Position numbers and translations under genes: made by a program
Assembly: GCA_014706295.1 (NCBI GenBank)
Contig: JACSVZ010000012.1
Coordinates: 13,758,227-13,822,226 of the forward strand
Length of the DNA: 64,000 nt
Direction of reading: 5' to 3'
DNA from: Lycocorax pyrrhopterus obiensis
Taxonomy: Eukaryota; Chordata; Aves; Passeriformes; Paradisaeidae
Part shown: piece after piece, positions 44,941 through 57,413 of the stretch
Layout of the letters: each line of letters opens with the position of its first letter
Position numbering within the stretch: position 1 is the stretch's first letter
The notes under the pieces: model-generated
Told to the model about the DNA's origin: nothing
The model's input: only the letters and a program-made list of their open reading frames with translations
Databases searched by the model: none

Positions 44941-47900
44941 AAATTAAACCTGTGCCTGAGAACCGCCTGCAGCCTGCTTTTCGAGTGCTCCAGGAAAACG
45001 CAGCCTCTTTAAAAGTTGCAGATTTGGTGCTTGGTGGTTTGGTTGTGTCTTTTGCTGGGGTGGGTTTCTCGTGCTGTCTCTTTAGCTCTGTGTGGGAAGG
45101 GGCTCCCGTCCCATTCCCAAAGCATCAGAGAGCAGCACTCTCACAGGCCTTGCCTTTGCTTTCTTCCATGGTGGGAAGTGAGAAGAGCATATGGTGTTAC
45201 CTGCCAGCAGCTCTGCCTTCATCTCCTGAAAACCAGGCAAACTGAGAGACGTACGTTAGTTCTGCCAATTGTTTTGGGTTTTGACCCATTCCATGAAGTG
45301 TACGGTATTGTAAAGGAAGGTGATGGTGGTTAGAGGACACGTGGTTGTGGGTGAAGTCTCCAGTTGTTGGATTTTGAGAGGTGTTGGTGGTGAAGCTGCT
45401 GGGCACGGATGGAGAAGTTTCTCAGCGTGGGCTTTGATATACACAGGGGGTTGGGTTTTTTTTAAATAAGCTGGCTCCAAGCTTTAATTTCCACAGTGCT
45501 GAGCTGACTAAGCTCACCACGTTTCACAAGTGTTGGTGGTTCAAATGAGAAGGGTGGGTAATGTGGCTCTCCACCAGGCTGGTAGGAATCACCAGGAGAG
45601 TCCTTGTGCCTGTGCCCACGCACTGGCAGCCTCTCCGGACACGTGGGAAGGCAGCTCTCCCCAAAACACACAGCCAGCACTTCATGATGGAGTGTGCAGT
45701 GGAGGCAAGTGGAGGAAAGCTGAAGAAGCTTTAGAGGGATGTGGCAACCTTTGGTCTGGGACAATGCAATGACAAACTAACGTGGAGAGGCTGTTTCAGG
45801 GAAGGCACAGGATCTCTCCATGGCTTAGGGAGCATAAACGGTCCAGCGGTCAGAAGCTGGGGCTGCATCAGGAAGGAGCTGGCTGAAGTTTAGCTGGCAG
45901 CCCTAATTTTGAGGTTAGCTGCTTCATTCATAATTAAATATTAAATTGCACACCTCTGACTCAAGACTGTGTGGTGGTGGAGGAATTGGTGTTAATTGTA
46001 CTGACCAGTTAGAAAACTGGGGATGCAAAATCACAAACGCTGGTGCAGGAGCAGTCATGTTTAGAAAATTTCAAGATGTGTTACCCTCTTGCTGATACTT
46101 CTTTTAGCTGGAGAGGCAGCACATGCATCTTGGAGTTAGGCTGTTGGAGCTTTGTGGGAGCTTGTTTGCAGGAAAAAATCAGCTACTGAATGTTAGACCC
46201 ATATGTAAAGTTGGGAATGCTTGTCTTGAATTAAAATTGCTGGGCCCACAGTATCATTTTTAACCAGTACAACCCTGTTTAGAATCCTTGTAGAGCAGTG
46301 GCTATTTCCAGTTTTAAAGAAAATAAGTTGCAGAAGAATAGTTTGGGTTCTGCATTGTTCTTAAGAGAAATCAGTGAATCCAACAGGGAGGGGGTCTGGT
46401 GCTAATAGCTTTAAGTGGTAATTTAGTGGCTGGAGCACTGTAAGATATACAGGACAGAGACTGATGGTGTTTTTGCACAGAAGTTAACGCCAGCTTTTTA
46501 AAATATTTGTTAAGCTGATGAAACTTCTGCGTGGAAATGCTTACATTACATTAACAGTGTAAAGTATTTATGCTAGCGGTTGCCAAGTTTTAAAATAGAT
46601 TTTATTTGAAGAAGAATACCTTTTGTGCCCCTAGCTTTGCCTCCACACAAATCAAGATGAAGAAGTAGTGTGTTTGTGTTTGGTTATGGATCAGTGCTTT
46701 GGCTTCTTTTTAAAGACAGGTAGTTAAACTTTTAGCACTCTAATTTGATAAATGAATAGTGTTTTCTCCCCTCTTCCAGCAAACAAAGCCTTGTTTTATT
46801 GTGATGGAGTTTTATTTGGGTTACAGAATATTTTCTCTTAAAAGCCCGAGAGGGAAGTTATGTCCCCCTTTTTTGGTACTAGGGAGATTCGTGTTGCACA
46901 TGGTGAAAAAAAATCTTGGGAGCATGAAGCAGCCTAGGAACAGAGCACGAGGGGTGGGAATCTCTGTCCTTGGAGGGCTTCATAACTGGGTTAGACATAG
47001 CTGTGGCCTGACTGATCCAGTCCTGATGATGGTCCTGTTTTGTTGTGTGCTTACAATGATGGCACAGATCATGAAATACTATATTTTGAGGAGACTGGTT
47101 TGAGTTCTGCCTGGTTTCAGAAAGAATGGGGTGCGAAAAGGCTGAGTGGAAGCTGAACCAATGCCAGGATGCTGAGAAGTGCACGCAGGAGGTGGCCATG
47201 GGGTGGGAACACCTTGTTTTTGATCTGCCGTTCAATTTGGCTTTATGTTTTAAGAGTTTCTTTGTTGTTACTATAATGGACTAATCCCTTGAATAATTAG
47301 TTGCCATTGGACGTTTTAAAAATGACTGCCTCTTGGATGTTTTCCTTTAATAGTCTGTTAGATTCTGGATTTATTAACTATTGAGACAGACTGTGAAATC
47401 CTGTTACAGCAGACTTTCTTGGTGGAAAAGGGCCTGAGAGTGGTGTGGAGGTGCTGAGGGAACACACGCTGGCCCCATGTTAGGTTTGAGGTGTTGACTT
47501 CCCACCTTCCCAAGAAGTCCTGTCTGCCTGCTGGGCTGGGTCAGTGGCTGCTGGAACACATCATGGTCTTGGGTCATCCCTAGATTTGGGGCTTCAGAAG
47601 GTGCTCCAACAAGTTACAGCATTGTGGCTGCCTGGTGCAAGGCCAGTCATGCAGTCGCCACCCATTTAAAATAAATCATGGACCTGATTTTATTAGAATT
47701 GGTGGAAAAATCTGGTTTCAGAAGTGACTATGTGTAATGCAGAAAATTGCTATGTTTAAAAAAAAATCAGAACAGAGGTGCTGATATCCTAAATCGGTTC
47801 CTGGATATATCATTGGATTATTAGGCTCATCCTTAAATCCATTAAGCAAATTACAGTTAATCAGTCAAATAAAAGAAGAAAGATCTTTTGCAAGGCCCTG

Positions 47901-49734
47901 TCTTTTGAGCCATGCAGAAGCTGTAGTAATATTTTAATTTTCCATCTGTCAGTGAATGTATTCAGTCACTTCGCTTCCTTATGTGGAGGATTTGAAATTA
48001 GAAACTGAGGTTAATTATCTGCATTAAATGAAATATGTGAAGACCACAAAAGCAAAAACCTTCACAATTTGGTATGGTCTGTTAAGCTAGGCAGGCTGCT
48101 TCAGAAGGAGAGGGGTTATTTTTCCCCGGTTTTGTTCCGATTGAAGGGTTTTAGTCACAGTAATTGAAATGATTAAAAAGTCAAATTGCTGGTGAATATA
48201 ATTCCGAGCATCTCTCTGAAAAGATTTGACACTTGGTTGAGAGCAGGGGTTTGCTCAGCCTGGCCTGGCAGCGTGGAACAGCCCGTGTTGTGCCATCCCA
48301 GCGTGGGTGAGGCTGAGTGTCCTTGGTGCCACTTTATCCACCTCTTCCATGGCAGTGGAATGTTGGAGCTCTGCTGCAGGGTTAGTAGAGATGATTTGGA
48401 AGTGGAACAATGCCAGATGAAAGCTACACTTTTGAACTTCTCAAATACAAAGTATGTCTGACACCATCTATCCTAATGCTATAAATTAGTTAATTAATGC
48501 CTGCTTCACTTGGAGTGCAGCTTTGGACTCTACAAAGATCATGCTCTTGGAAATACACGTTCCCACAGCAGTCAGCTAGATTTGAGGCGATTTGTTTGTG
48601 AAAAGGGTCATTTTATTACTAGTTTGCAGTATACACATGGCTCAGGTGTGAGTTCCTCTGGGGGCTGCAGCATCCGTCTCCGCTCATCAGGTGCAAAGCT
48701 GCCCCTTCCTTCTCTGGTGCAGCCCCGAATATCCAGCTCAGGGAACTTCAGGAAAGGTCTGACTCTTCTGGAGGCACACATCTTGTTCCCCTCCTGTGTA
48801 CCAGAGCGAGCTGCTTTGCCTGAAGTCACACTCAGAAATTAAATTGCTGCAGGTCACACTTGTGTGTAAAAGCAAAACCATCATTCCTCACAGCCCTGGT
48901 CCGGATCCCTCAGTGTTGTAAGGCAGTAATGAATTTAAGTAGAACCGTTGCAGTTTTAAGTCAGATTATCTGAATTCTATAAAACCCACATGGAAATTGG
49001 ATTTTACCTTTGAAGACTCTGGAGTACACTTTTGTGGTAAGACCTGGAATTTCTTGGTCCCCTGGCTCCCAAGATACAACCTATCCTCAAAGTATCAGTT
49101 TTTTGAAGGTCTTCATCTGATCTAAATAGCTAATAGATGAAGAGCTTTCATCTACCCTGATGATGAACAGTGGAGGGAGGCAAAACTATAGCTAGAGGAA
49201 AAAACCTCTTTGAAATACCTGAGTGAGACCTACTGGTTACCAGCACAGCCTCGTGTTAGTCTCTGGATCTACCTCCAGAGCTAATGACCAGAAACTACTG
49301 GGTTTTATCCTTCAGCCCTCTGACCCCCACATATTCCCTGTCCTGTTGTAGACCAGAGAGTCAGTCCTCTCCCTCTTTCCATCTTCATTTTCCTTCTTTT
49401 CTGGAGGTTTAGTTTTCTGTCCTTTATCTCCAGCATGTGTTTAGAGGAATGCTGGTGCTGGAATGAGAAGAGCAGTACGACTGGGCAGGTGGAAACGCCT
49501 TTTTTCCAGCACTCCATATTTAGGTTGGGTTAGGTCTGTGGAAAACCATGTCTTTAGTGTTTAACAGATTTGCCCTTTTTAGTCATAAATTTTGGTTGTT
49601 TTCTTGTCTGGCAATCAGCCTCTTGGGCTGGGAGAGATTTATCTGGAAGAGGAGCTTCCTTGTTCTGCCATTGCTGCCAGCCTGGTCCAGGCTGTTGCTT
49701 TGGGACCTCTGTGGAATTGATTGCTTGGGTAGCC

Positions 49735-49903
49735 AAGGACCAGACAAACTATGGCTGCCCGGTCCCTGGAAGTGTCCAAGACCAAGTTGGACAGGGCTCA
49801 GAGAAACGTGGGATAGTGGAAGGTGTCCCTGCCCATGGCAGGAGATGGAACGAGATGAGCTTTAAGGTTCTTTCCAACCCAAACCATTCCATGATTCTAT
49901 CAC
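49735..49903 (+). mobile_element. CR1 LINE 3' end, sense
   Basis: Clear sense CR1 tail: GTGTCCAAGACCAAGTTGGA, GTGTCCCTGCCCATGGCAGG, TTCCAACCCAAACCATTCCA and a terminal ATGATTCTATCA. About 170 bp is retained. Confidence 0.92.
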
Positions 49904-52900
49904 CTCGCCAAGGTTTCACAAGCAAAGTATGAATCAGAGCCAAATCACTGGAGAGCTCCTAGGAATTACAGGTAGGATCCATGGAGAGAGGTGTGGGGAC
50001 TCAGGATCCAGCTGTAGCTACTGCATTTTATCAGCTTTGTCCTGGCTTTGCTCCACAGAAGTAAGAGCTATAAAACCATTTGGCACTAGACATGCAAATG
50101 AGAGCTGGGATGAAGCTACTGTTACCCTCAAGGATCCCAAAAGAGGAATCAACAAATAGAAATTATTCTATTAGCAGGGGCAAAGTTCACAGGTTAACCA
50201 TCGTGTCAAATCGATGAAATACAGCCTTGGTCTCCTGCACAAGGCCTTTATTGTGTATAAATAAAGAGTGCCTGAGCAAAGACAGCAAGTTCTTGCACTG
50301 TAACATTTGCAATGTGTTGGAGAGAGGGAAGCTCTGTACAGATGGCAGCACGAAATGTCTCCATCAGACATCGGCTTCATTCCTGCTTCAAAAGATTGTA
50401 AAACATGACCTTGGAACCTTCTTACTCCCCTTGTGGCCCTACTCAGATTGGATTTCCAAGGGCATGTACTTTTAATTTTTTTCATAAAATTTGGGGTCTT
50501 TGGCTAAGAAGTCTGGTCTTTGTACTTTTAATTCAGTCCATGTGACTGCCATAACATTTATTTCTTAGGAAATGAAAAGTGTTCCTTCTTGAGCAAAGCC
50601 AGACGGAAGCTGTTGGGTAGGCTGGCAGCCTCAGGTGTGTGCAGCATGTCTTCTGCTCATCTAGAGCTGAACCAAGACCTTTACCACAAGTCCTTTGTTG
50701 CTTGGTCCATGGCTCTACCAGGAAAAGCAAAAATGACAGAAAAGCCACCTTCTTTGTTATGGAAATACTGAGATTTTATGTGTCTCTCAGCATCTGCACA
50801 TTCAGTGGAACTTGGCTTTCTTCTCTTGGGAAAAGCTACTTTGAAAAGACTCCTTGAACTTCTTAAGACAGACCAGTGCTGGCAAAACGAGGTGGAAAAG
50901 GGCAGCAAAGGCTGTGTGGATGTGTCACTGCAGTAGGATTTGTCACTGTTGTAAAACAGCGTGGTGGTTTCCCCTCTGGATATATGCAGTGAAGTTTGTG
51001 ACCCGGAGGGTTTGAGTGCTGCCGCCTGGGGAAATCAGCCCAACTGGAGAATTTAAGAAGGCAGAGCATCCCACTGTCCCCAAGCAGTGGCTTCGGGCCT
51101 TCCCCAGCCAGGCCTGGCAGAGCCTGCAAAACTGATCCATATAAACCTTCCTCTTTCTGAAGAGAGGAAGCTTTCCAAATGGGCATGGGAAAAACTTTCC
51201 TTTGGTAATCCTGGAGATAACAGGTCATGCAGCTTCACCCAGTGATCCTTGCACAATAACTTGTGGTCAGGCTGAAGTGTCTATTTTAGAAAGGCATCCA
51301 AGTGATGGGAGGGAGGTCATGCAGCATTTTTGTTATCTCTTCCTGTGGTTAGTTACTCACTGTTCCCACTATGTTCCTTATTGCTCACTTCAGTTTTTTC
51401 CAGCTTCAGTTTCTAGCTGCTGTGTTTTGGTGTTCTTTGCTCTCTTTGGAGGCTCCAAATACCTCTGCATGTTTGAAAAAAGCCCTGCTGAATGGATGCG
51501 AATGTTCTCCTTAAGTGGCAGCAGCTTTGTTATGGAAGGCCTTTTGGTTTTATTAGACTTTTCAACCCTCCGGTCGACTGTTAAACAAGCCGGAGCTTGT
51601 CATGGTTGACAAACCTTCGCTCTGGTCTCAGACCTAACCTACCAGTTTAAAGGCAGTATTCTTTTGTGTGCAGGTTTCTGGGTGGGGACCATCGAGCTTC
51701 TAAGGGAAATTAACTTGTGGCCTCTCTTTCCCCCGCCTCCCACCTCAAATAAATTAAGTTTTGTGCTAACTGTTCTGTCACTTCCAAAGGCCAGAAGGAA
51801 ATGTCAGCCTTTAGGTTTTCTGCTACCTGAGGTACTCTGCTGCACTCTGAGAGTGCAAGTAGGTGGGAATGTGTAATTACATTATAAACAAAACAGCTGC
51901 ACAATCAGTGTCAGCAACTGAAGATAAAATGTAGGAAGTTTTTTCAAGTGATTCATCCATAATTATTTAAAAACATGTTGAATTTATTCTTAAGCTTTGG
52001 CGGAGAATTCTTGCAAGGCTGGCGTTTGCTGCCCGTGATGTTTATACACCTGAGTAAATGCCTGTCTCAGCAGTTTGTCCATGTCGAGTGCTCCAGATCT
52101 AAATCCCTTCAAAGGTAAACCCAGCACACCTTTGTCTCCACTGGCCTTGCTGTCTCCAGGCTTTTCACTGGTGAGGTGGAATCTGTTGTAGCAGTGGCTG
52201 GCACTAGGATGGACCGAGAGACAAGGCTCACACCATTTTAATATTTGTTGTAGATTTGTTCTCTGTAGGTTTAGGTGATGGTAAAGGCTGGATGGCACAA
52301 ACATGCTGATGGGACTAGTGGAGAGGTGGTGGGGAAGCAGCTTTGTGTGCCCACTGGGGGCTGCATCTGCTTTCCTCTTTCTGTATCCTTCCAGCAGTAT
52401 CTGTTGTGTGGATTGTAGGGGTGTGGGGAAGAAGGGAGTGAAGTTCCTTTGTATGATCCCTCTCAGATGCAGCAGTCTGGTTTTAGATGTGCTGGAAGTT
52501 GCGGTGCTTTTCCTCTGGTTGTGTCATTGCAGGTGCTGGTGTTTTCTGCCCAACTGGGCAAAACTGAGTATTTTTATTTTCAGCCCTTGCTATTGAGGAG
52601 AGGGGCATTTGTCACATGCTTGTCTCTCCGTGACTGCCAAGAGGTAGGAAATGTGCTGCACTGAACTGAAAGCACCTTGGGGTTGTTATTGTTGTTGTTT
52701 TTGTGCTAACCCAGCACTCTGCCCGACTCACCGGCCCAGATAACATCCACCAGGGCAGGGCCCATGCCCGCGTGGCCGGGAGGGCAACTGGCACCGCAGT
52801 GGGTGGCACTGCCGAGCAAACAACACCTTGCAGTTTCATCAGGTTCAGGGTGCATTTTCCTCCAGCCACAGGCGCGGCACGGGCGCTGCTCCACCGCAGC

Positions 52901-54659
52901 AGAGCTGGGAGAGGAGGAGAAGAGTCTCCAAGATGGGCATATCGAGTTGTGTCTCTGCTCCAGACATCAGCAGGGCACCCCTGGTCCCTGGGACAGGTCA
53001 CCAGTCAAGCTCCACTGCTCTATCACTCTGCTTGGCTGGAATAGATGAGCAATTTGAGGAAGGCAGAGACTCCAGTGCTTGTTCTAGCCCCTCTCCTGCC
53101 AAACCCTGCTGCCAGCAGCTCCAGCTTTAGTCAAGAGCTCAAGGAGACTTTTCTGCTCCTGCAGCAGCCTAGGCAGAAAGGCCAGCTGGCCCCACCTTGG
53201 TCTGTTTTCATTTCTAGATGCAGTGCTGGAGCCCCTTTCCTCAAGACCTGACTGTCCTTTCCGAATGTCATGGACTTGGGCGCTCCCTACCTGAGAGAGG
53301 TGGTTTGTTGGAGCTCTGGAGAGTGAGCTGATATCCCAGTGGTTTTATAGTGAAGATGCTGGCCCTGCAGTCCTCCAGTGCTTGCCCACAGCTGTTCCAC
53401 ATGCTAAGAGGGGTAGATGCATCCTACAGCTCACTGGATTTGCCTTCCCAGTGGTAGGACACGCTTGAGAGGCAGCAGTTGCTTGGCCTCAGCAAGGTCA
53501 CCTGGGTTTTGGTCGCTGGTGGTGACGCCCTGAGTCAGCTCCACATGGATTGCTGTGTTTCTCACCTCATGTAGGTTCTTCTGTCCAGAGCCATCAACCA
53601 CACTGCCAGCAGTCAAGCTACAAGCAACTCTTTTCCTTTGTTAATTGCTGCCTGTGGCTTGGCACCACCAGTGTCAGAAACCCTCCCAGGTAGCCCATCT
53701 TGGGCTGTGGACTTGGGTGTAGTATGTTGCCTCGGGTGGTATGGAGTGGCATCATCCTCACTTCCCAGCTTTGGAAATCATCCTGGAAGCCTGAACTGAA
53801 GAAAGAGGGTGGGACTGGAGCCAAACCTCTTGTTCCAGATGGGACAGTAGTGGCAGGAACACCTATTGTCCACAAAAATGTTGCCAAGCCACAGAAGGCA
53901 ATTAGCAGGGAAGAAAAATGTGGTTCCTTTAAAATTTGAATTTTTAAAATAGTTATTCTTTTAATATTGAACGAATGCACATTGATATGCCAAGTAGACA
54001 AAATTGGGGTTGTAAGAGCAAGCATCTGAAATTATCTAACCAGTGTAGTTACCTACTTAATAAAACAGGCAGGTTTGTCAAACAGGAGTATATTCAGTCC
54101 CGAGCAATAGCTGAGTGTGAACAGGATGTAGAACATCGGATTACTCTGCCTTTGGCACAGAGGACAAGGAAAACAGTCCTGCAGAATGGCTGAGGGATCT
54201 CTTTCTAACCACATTGTTACCAGTGCAGTTATGGTGGAGATAGAGTTTGAAAATAACTTTTTCCTTCTTTTAGGGTCTCCTGTTAGTGTTGCAGATCTAA
54301 ACTTTGTATTCAGCAGTCAACCCCTTCATGCCTTCACAAGGTGTTCATGAGGTCTCCCTTTGATACAGAGAACCCTTCTGCACCAAACCCTCTCTCCAGC
54401 TGACACTGCAGCCATGGTTTATATTCGTGTCAGGTTGCTGCCTGTCCCAGGCTCTTTCAAACGCACTGGTGGCTTTCTTTAAGTTAATCTTTCCTCCTTG
54501 CTCTTCCCATGGTCTCTGTGATGCAAGATCACAAAAGGCTGTTTCAGTATCTGGCCATAGCTAATCAGGATTTTACCTCTCTCACCAGATTTCTCAAAAT
54601 ACTCATGTTCTCAGTAAGAACAGGAGTGGTCACCTTACCTGGTATTGACAATAGTCCCA

Positions 54660-54728
54660 CTTCAGGCTGGAGGTTAGACTACTCTGCTTCTCCAAAGGTC
54701 CTTTCCAATTAATACCTCTGTGATTTTA
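54660..54728 (+). mobile_element. Old CR1 3' end, sense
   Basis: TCAGGCTGGAGGTTAGACTA through AAGGTCCTTTCCAATTAATA to CTCTGTGATTTTAG is a decayed copy of the CR1 terminal segment. Confidence 0.6.
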
Positions 54729-57099
54729 GTCCTTAATTAACTGCCAAGCAAATCCTGAGAGACTTCATCAGTTTTTATGCAGCAACGAGCCCTGCAGAAA
54801 TTCGTATGCTCGTGTGGTTAAGTAATGGCAGTAACAGCTGGATTGATGGCCAGGAGACAGGGAGCCATCACTGCAGAAAATCTTGAAATACGATATGAGA
54901 GCCTTGCTCTGAGGTAAAACTCCAGTTCCAACAACCCATATGAGCAAGGAAAATCGTTTTTCCACCAAAAAAATTATGCACTGAAGGTGAGGAGTGAAAT
55001 TGCTGTACTATATCAACCTATCTACATTAGGTTGCGTCCTTATTTGTCTGTCCTCCTCTGTTCCTCTTGGGATGCTTTTAGATCTCCTGTCTAAAAAGCT
55101 GTAAATGAAAAGAGCATGTTTCCTTTCCTCTCCATCATTTAATGGGGTTTTTTTTGCTGTTTGATCCTGGTTCTCCTGCCTTGACTGTGTGCAAGCCATG
55201 GTACTGGGTTACAAATAAAGGACATGACAGTTCCTTTAGAAACTGTAAGGCTTAAATCAAATTATGCACTATTAAAATCAAGTGTATTTTTCAAATAAAT
55301 AAAAGGAATAGATATTTTTTGTTGTTGTTTAGACTTGGTATGCATGTTATGATCCTCCGATTCTTTAAATACCTGAGCTAAAATGTGTTCTGGTAGTTAA
55401 TTTCTCTTTACACTGTGGTGACCAGAGTCCTACATCTCACCTTCAAGGCCAGTGAAGGTGGGAATAGGTAATGAACTAATTTTAGAAATCAGCAGTGCTG
55501 CGTTCCGGGAATTCCTGCAGTATTCTTCAGAACCAAGTTTGTAGGTTTTGAGCACAGATAGGGAAATATGTCATCTGTGTAAATTGCTCTAAATTACCTG
55601 CAATTTGTTGGGAGTTGCCATTTCTAAGTACTTATTGCAACCCTAGATATTTGAGGAAGCTTTTGATTATCCTGCGCTTGTAAAATGTAATTGGCTATTT
55701 CTTAATTGTTGTCCTCTGTGAAGTGTAATTAGCTGTAATGTAGAGCTTTTTATTTGTCAATGCCACAAACAGGAAATCAAGAGTGTCTGATTGAGATAAG
55801 TTTGGGGACTCCACCACGACTTGTAATTGCATCAGATGACCTGTTTGCGATGGGACTGGTCTCTCCTGTAAAGTCCTGGAGGCCTTCAAAGAACCTGGAA
55901 ACCTTAAATACCATCTTCATATATTGTTGTGGAGAAGTCTGGCTTGTACTTTCCTAAAACTGTCTTCAGAGAGCTGCTGTCTTCTTAGCAACGTAGTGGC
56001 GTCTCTTTATTCAGTCATATTGCATGAAGTTTCAGGAAGAATAGGCTGATTTAGAATGAATTGTTTAAATGCACCTAATCGGAAGACGTTGTAGAGCTTG
56101 CTGATGTTCATGAATACTTTAGAGAGGTCAGTTAATTAAAGCAGCCTGAAGGAAGCTGATAGAGAATCCCAATCCTTGTTGGTGTGTGGTGGTACCTGGA
56201 TGTAGAGAATAAGGTTGTACTGAACCTTGATTTGCTGCAGACTAAAAGCATGTCTGATCCCAGTTCCCATCTCTGCTCAGGGAGTTGGTCCTTGTGTCCC
56301 ATCTGCTGCTTGGCTGCCCTTGATCCAACTGTGCCAGCATTCCTCTAGGACCAGGGTGTGTGTGGGAATGTCTTGGATCCTGGGGTGACCTGATTGGGGG
56401 GTATGTTACGTGACCAGGGTCTAAACTCTTGTCTCATTGTATCTGTGTCATGCACAGTCATGCTGAAGCTTTTGTCATCGTCATCTTCCCAAGCCACATC
56501 TGTCCTGGCGGGGACATTAAACGTTATTCCTTAATTGAACTTAAATGAGGCTGGGAACTTACTGGGAAATTCTTTGAAGTTCCGTGTGAGTTTTGTGTTT
56601 TACAGCAGGAATAGAACCATCAAACCAGGTATGTTCACCCCTCCTTTATCTCCACCCAGGCTTGGCTGTGTTGACCCAGTGCAGCGCTGGGGAGCGGTGC
56701 AGGAAGACATAACATAGATTGACACCTCCAGTCTGGAGCTCTACCTCCTGTGTAAGGGGTTGCAGAGACACAAAGGGAAATTAAAAGCCCTCTCATTGCC
56801 CACTGCAGGCCTGGAAGGTGCTGTGCCAAGGCAGACTGGTTTATGAACAGCTCTGCTTCTCTACCTGGGGTTCCCAGAGCTTTTGTGTATGTGTGTTTTC
56901 CTTACATGCAGTCTGTGGGTTTCAGTATCCTCCTCACTGTGCCTTAAGAGCATGACTGAGAAGTGAAAGCCACTTGAGTGTGTCCTCCAGGAACTCTTGG
57001 CCAATTTCTGCCACGCAAAAGCAGCAGCACAAGCTTTCTTTGGAGGAACCTCCTAAAAACAAAACCTTAAAATAAAAACCATCTTCTTGCTGAATTAAC

Positions 57100-57376
57100 C
57101 ATCTGCAAACATAGAATTATTTAATTTTAGTTTTGCCTTTTTGATTGCGACCCGGTGCCGAACAGTTCTCAGGGAAAGCAGTGAGTCAGCTTGCCCAACA
57201 GTGACTCTATTGATAGATGGAAGGAGTGGCCCTCAAGTCTGTCTAGTCATTGTTGGTGCTTGGCTGGAGCGCCAGGGGCTCTGAGGGCAGGCTCAAACAC
57301 CTCCCGCCAGCCTTGGGAGATCAAACGCTATGAGTCAGGCCACAGAAAATCATGATAGGGCCCAAACTAATTAAAC
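57100..57376. promoter_or_regulatory. Intronic segment with paired AP-1/NF-E2 consensus sites
   Basis: Two exact TGAGTCA sites lie at 57182 and 57331. Around them are AT-rich homeodomain-like stretches (ATTATTTAATTTTAG) and local CpGs. This suggests an enhancer, but it is not proven. Confidence 0.3.
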
Positions 57377-57378
57377 CT

Positions 57379-57413
57379 TTTTTTTTTTCCTTTTTCTTTT
57401 TTTTTTTTTTTTT
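57379..57413. repeat. Poly-T tract
   Basis: Nearly pure T with single C interruptions. No retroposed body is visible on its upstream side. Confidence 0.85.

Noticed and set aside
57379..57413. Poly-T as the tail of a minus-strand processed pseudogene
   Set aside because: No retrocopied gene body or target-site duplication is recognisable next to it.
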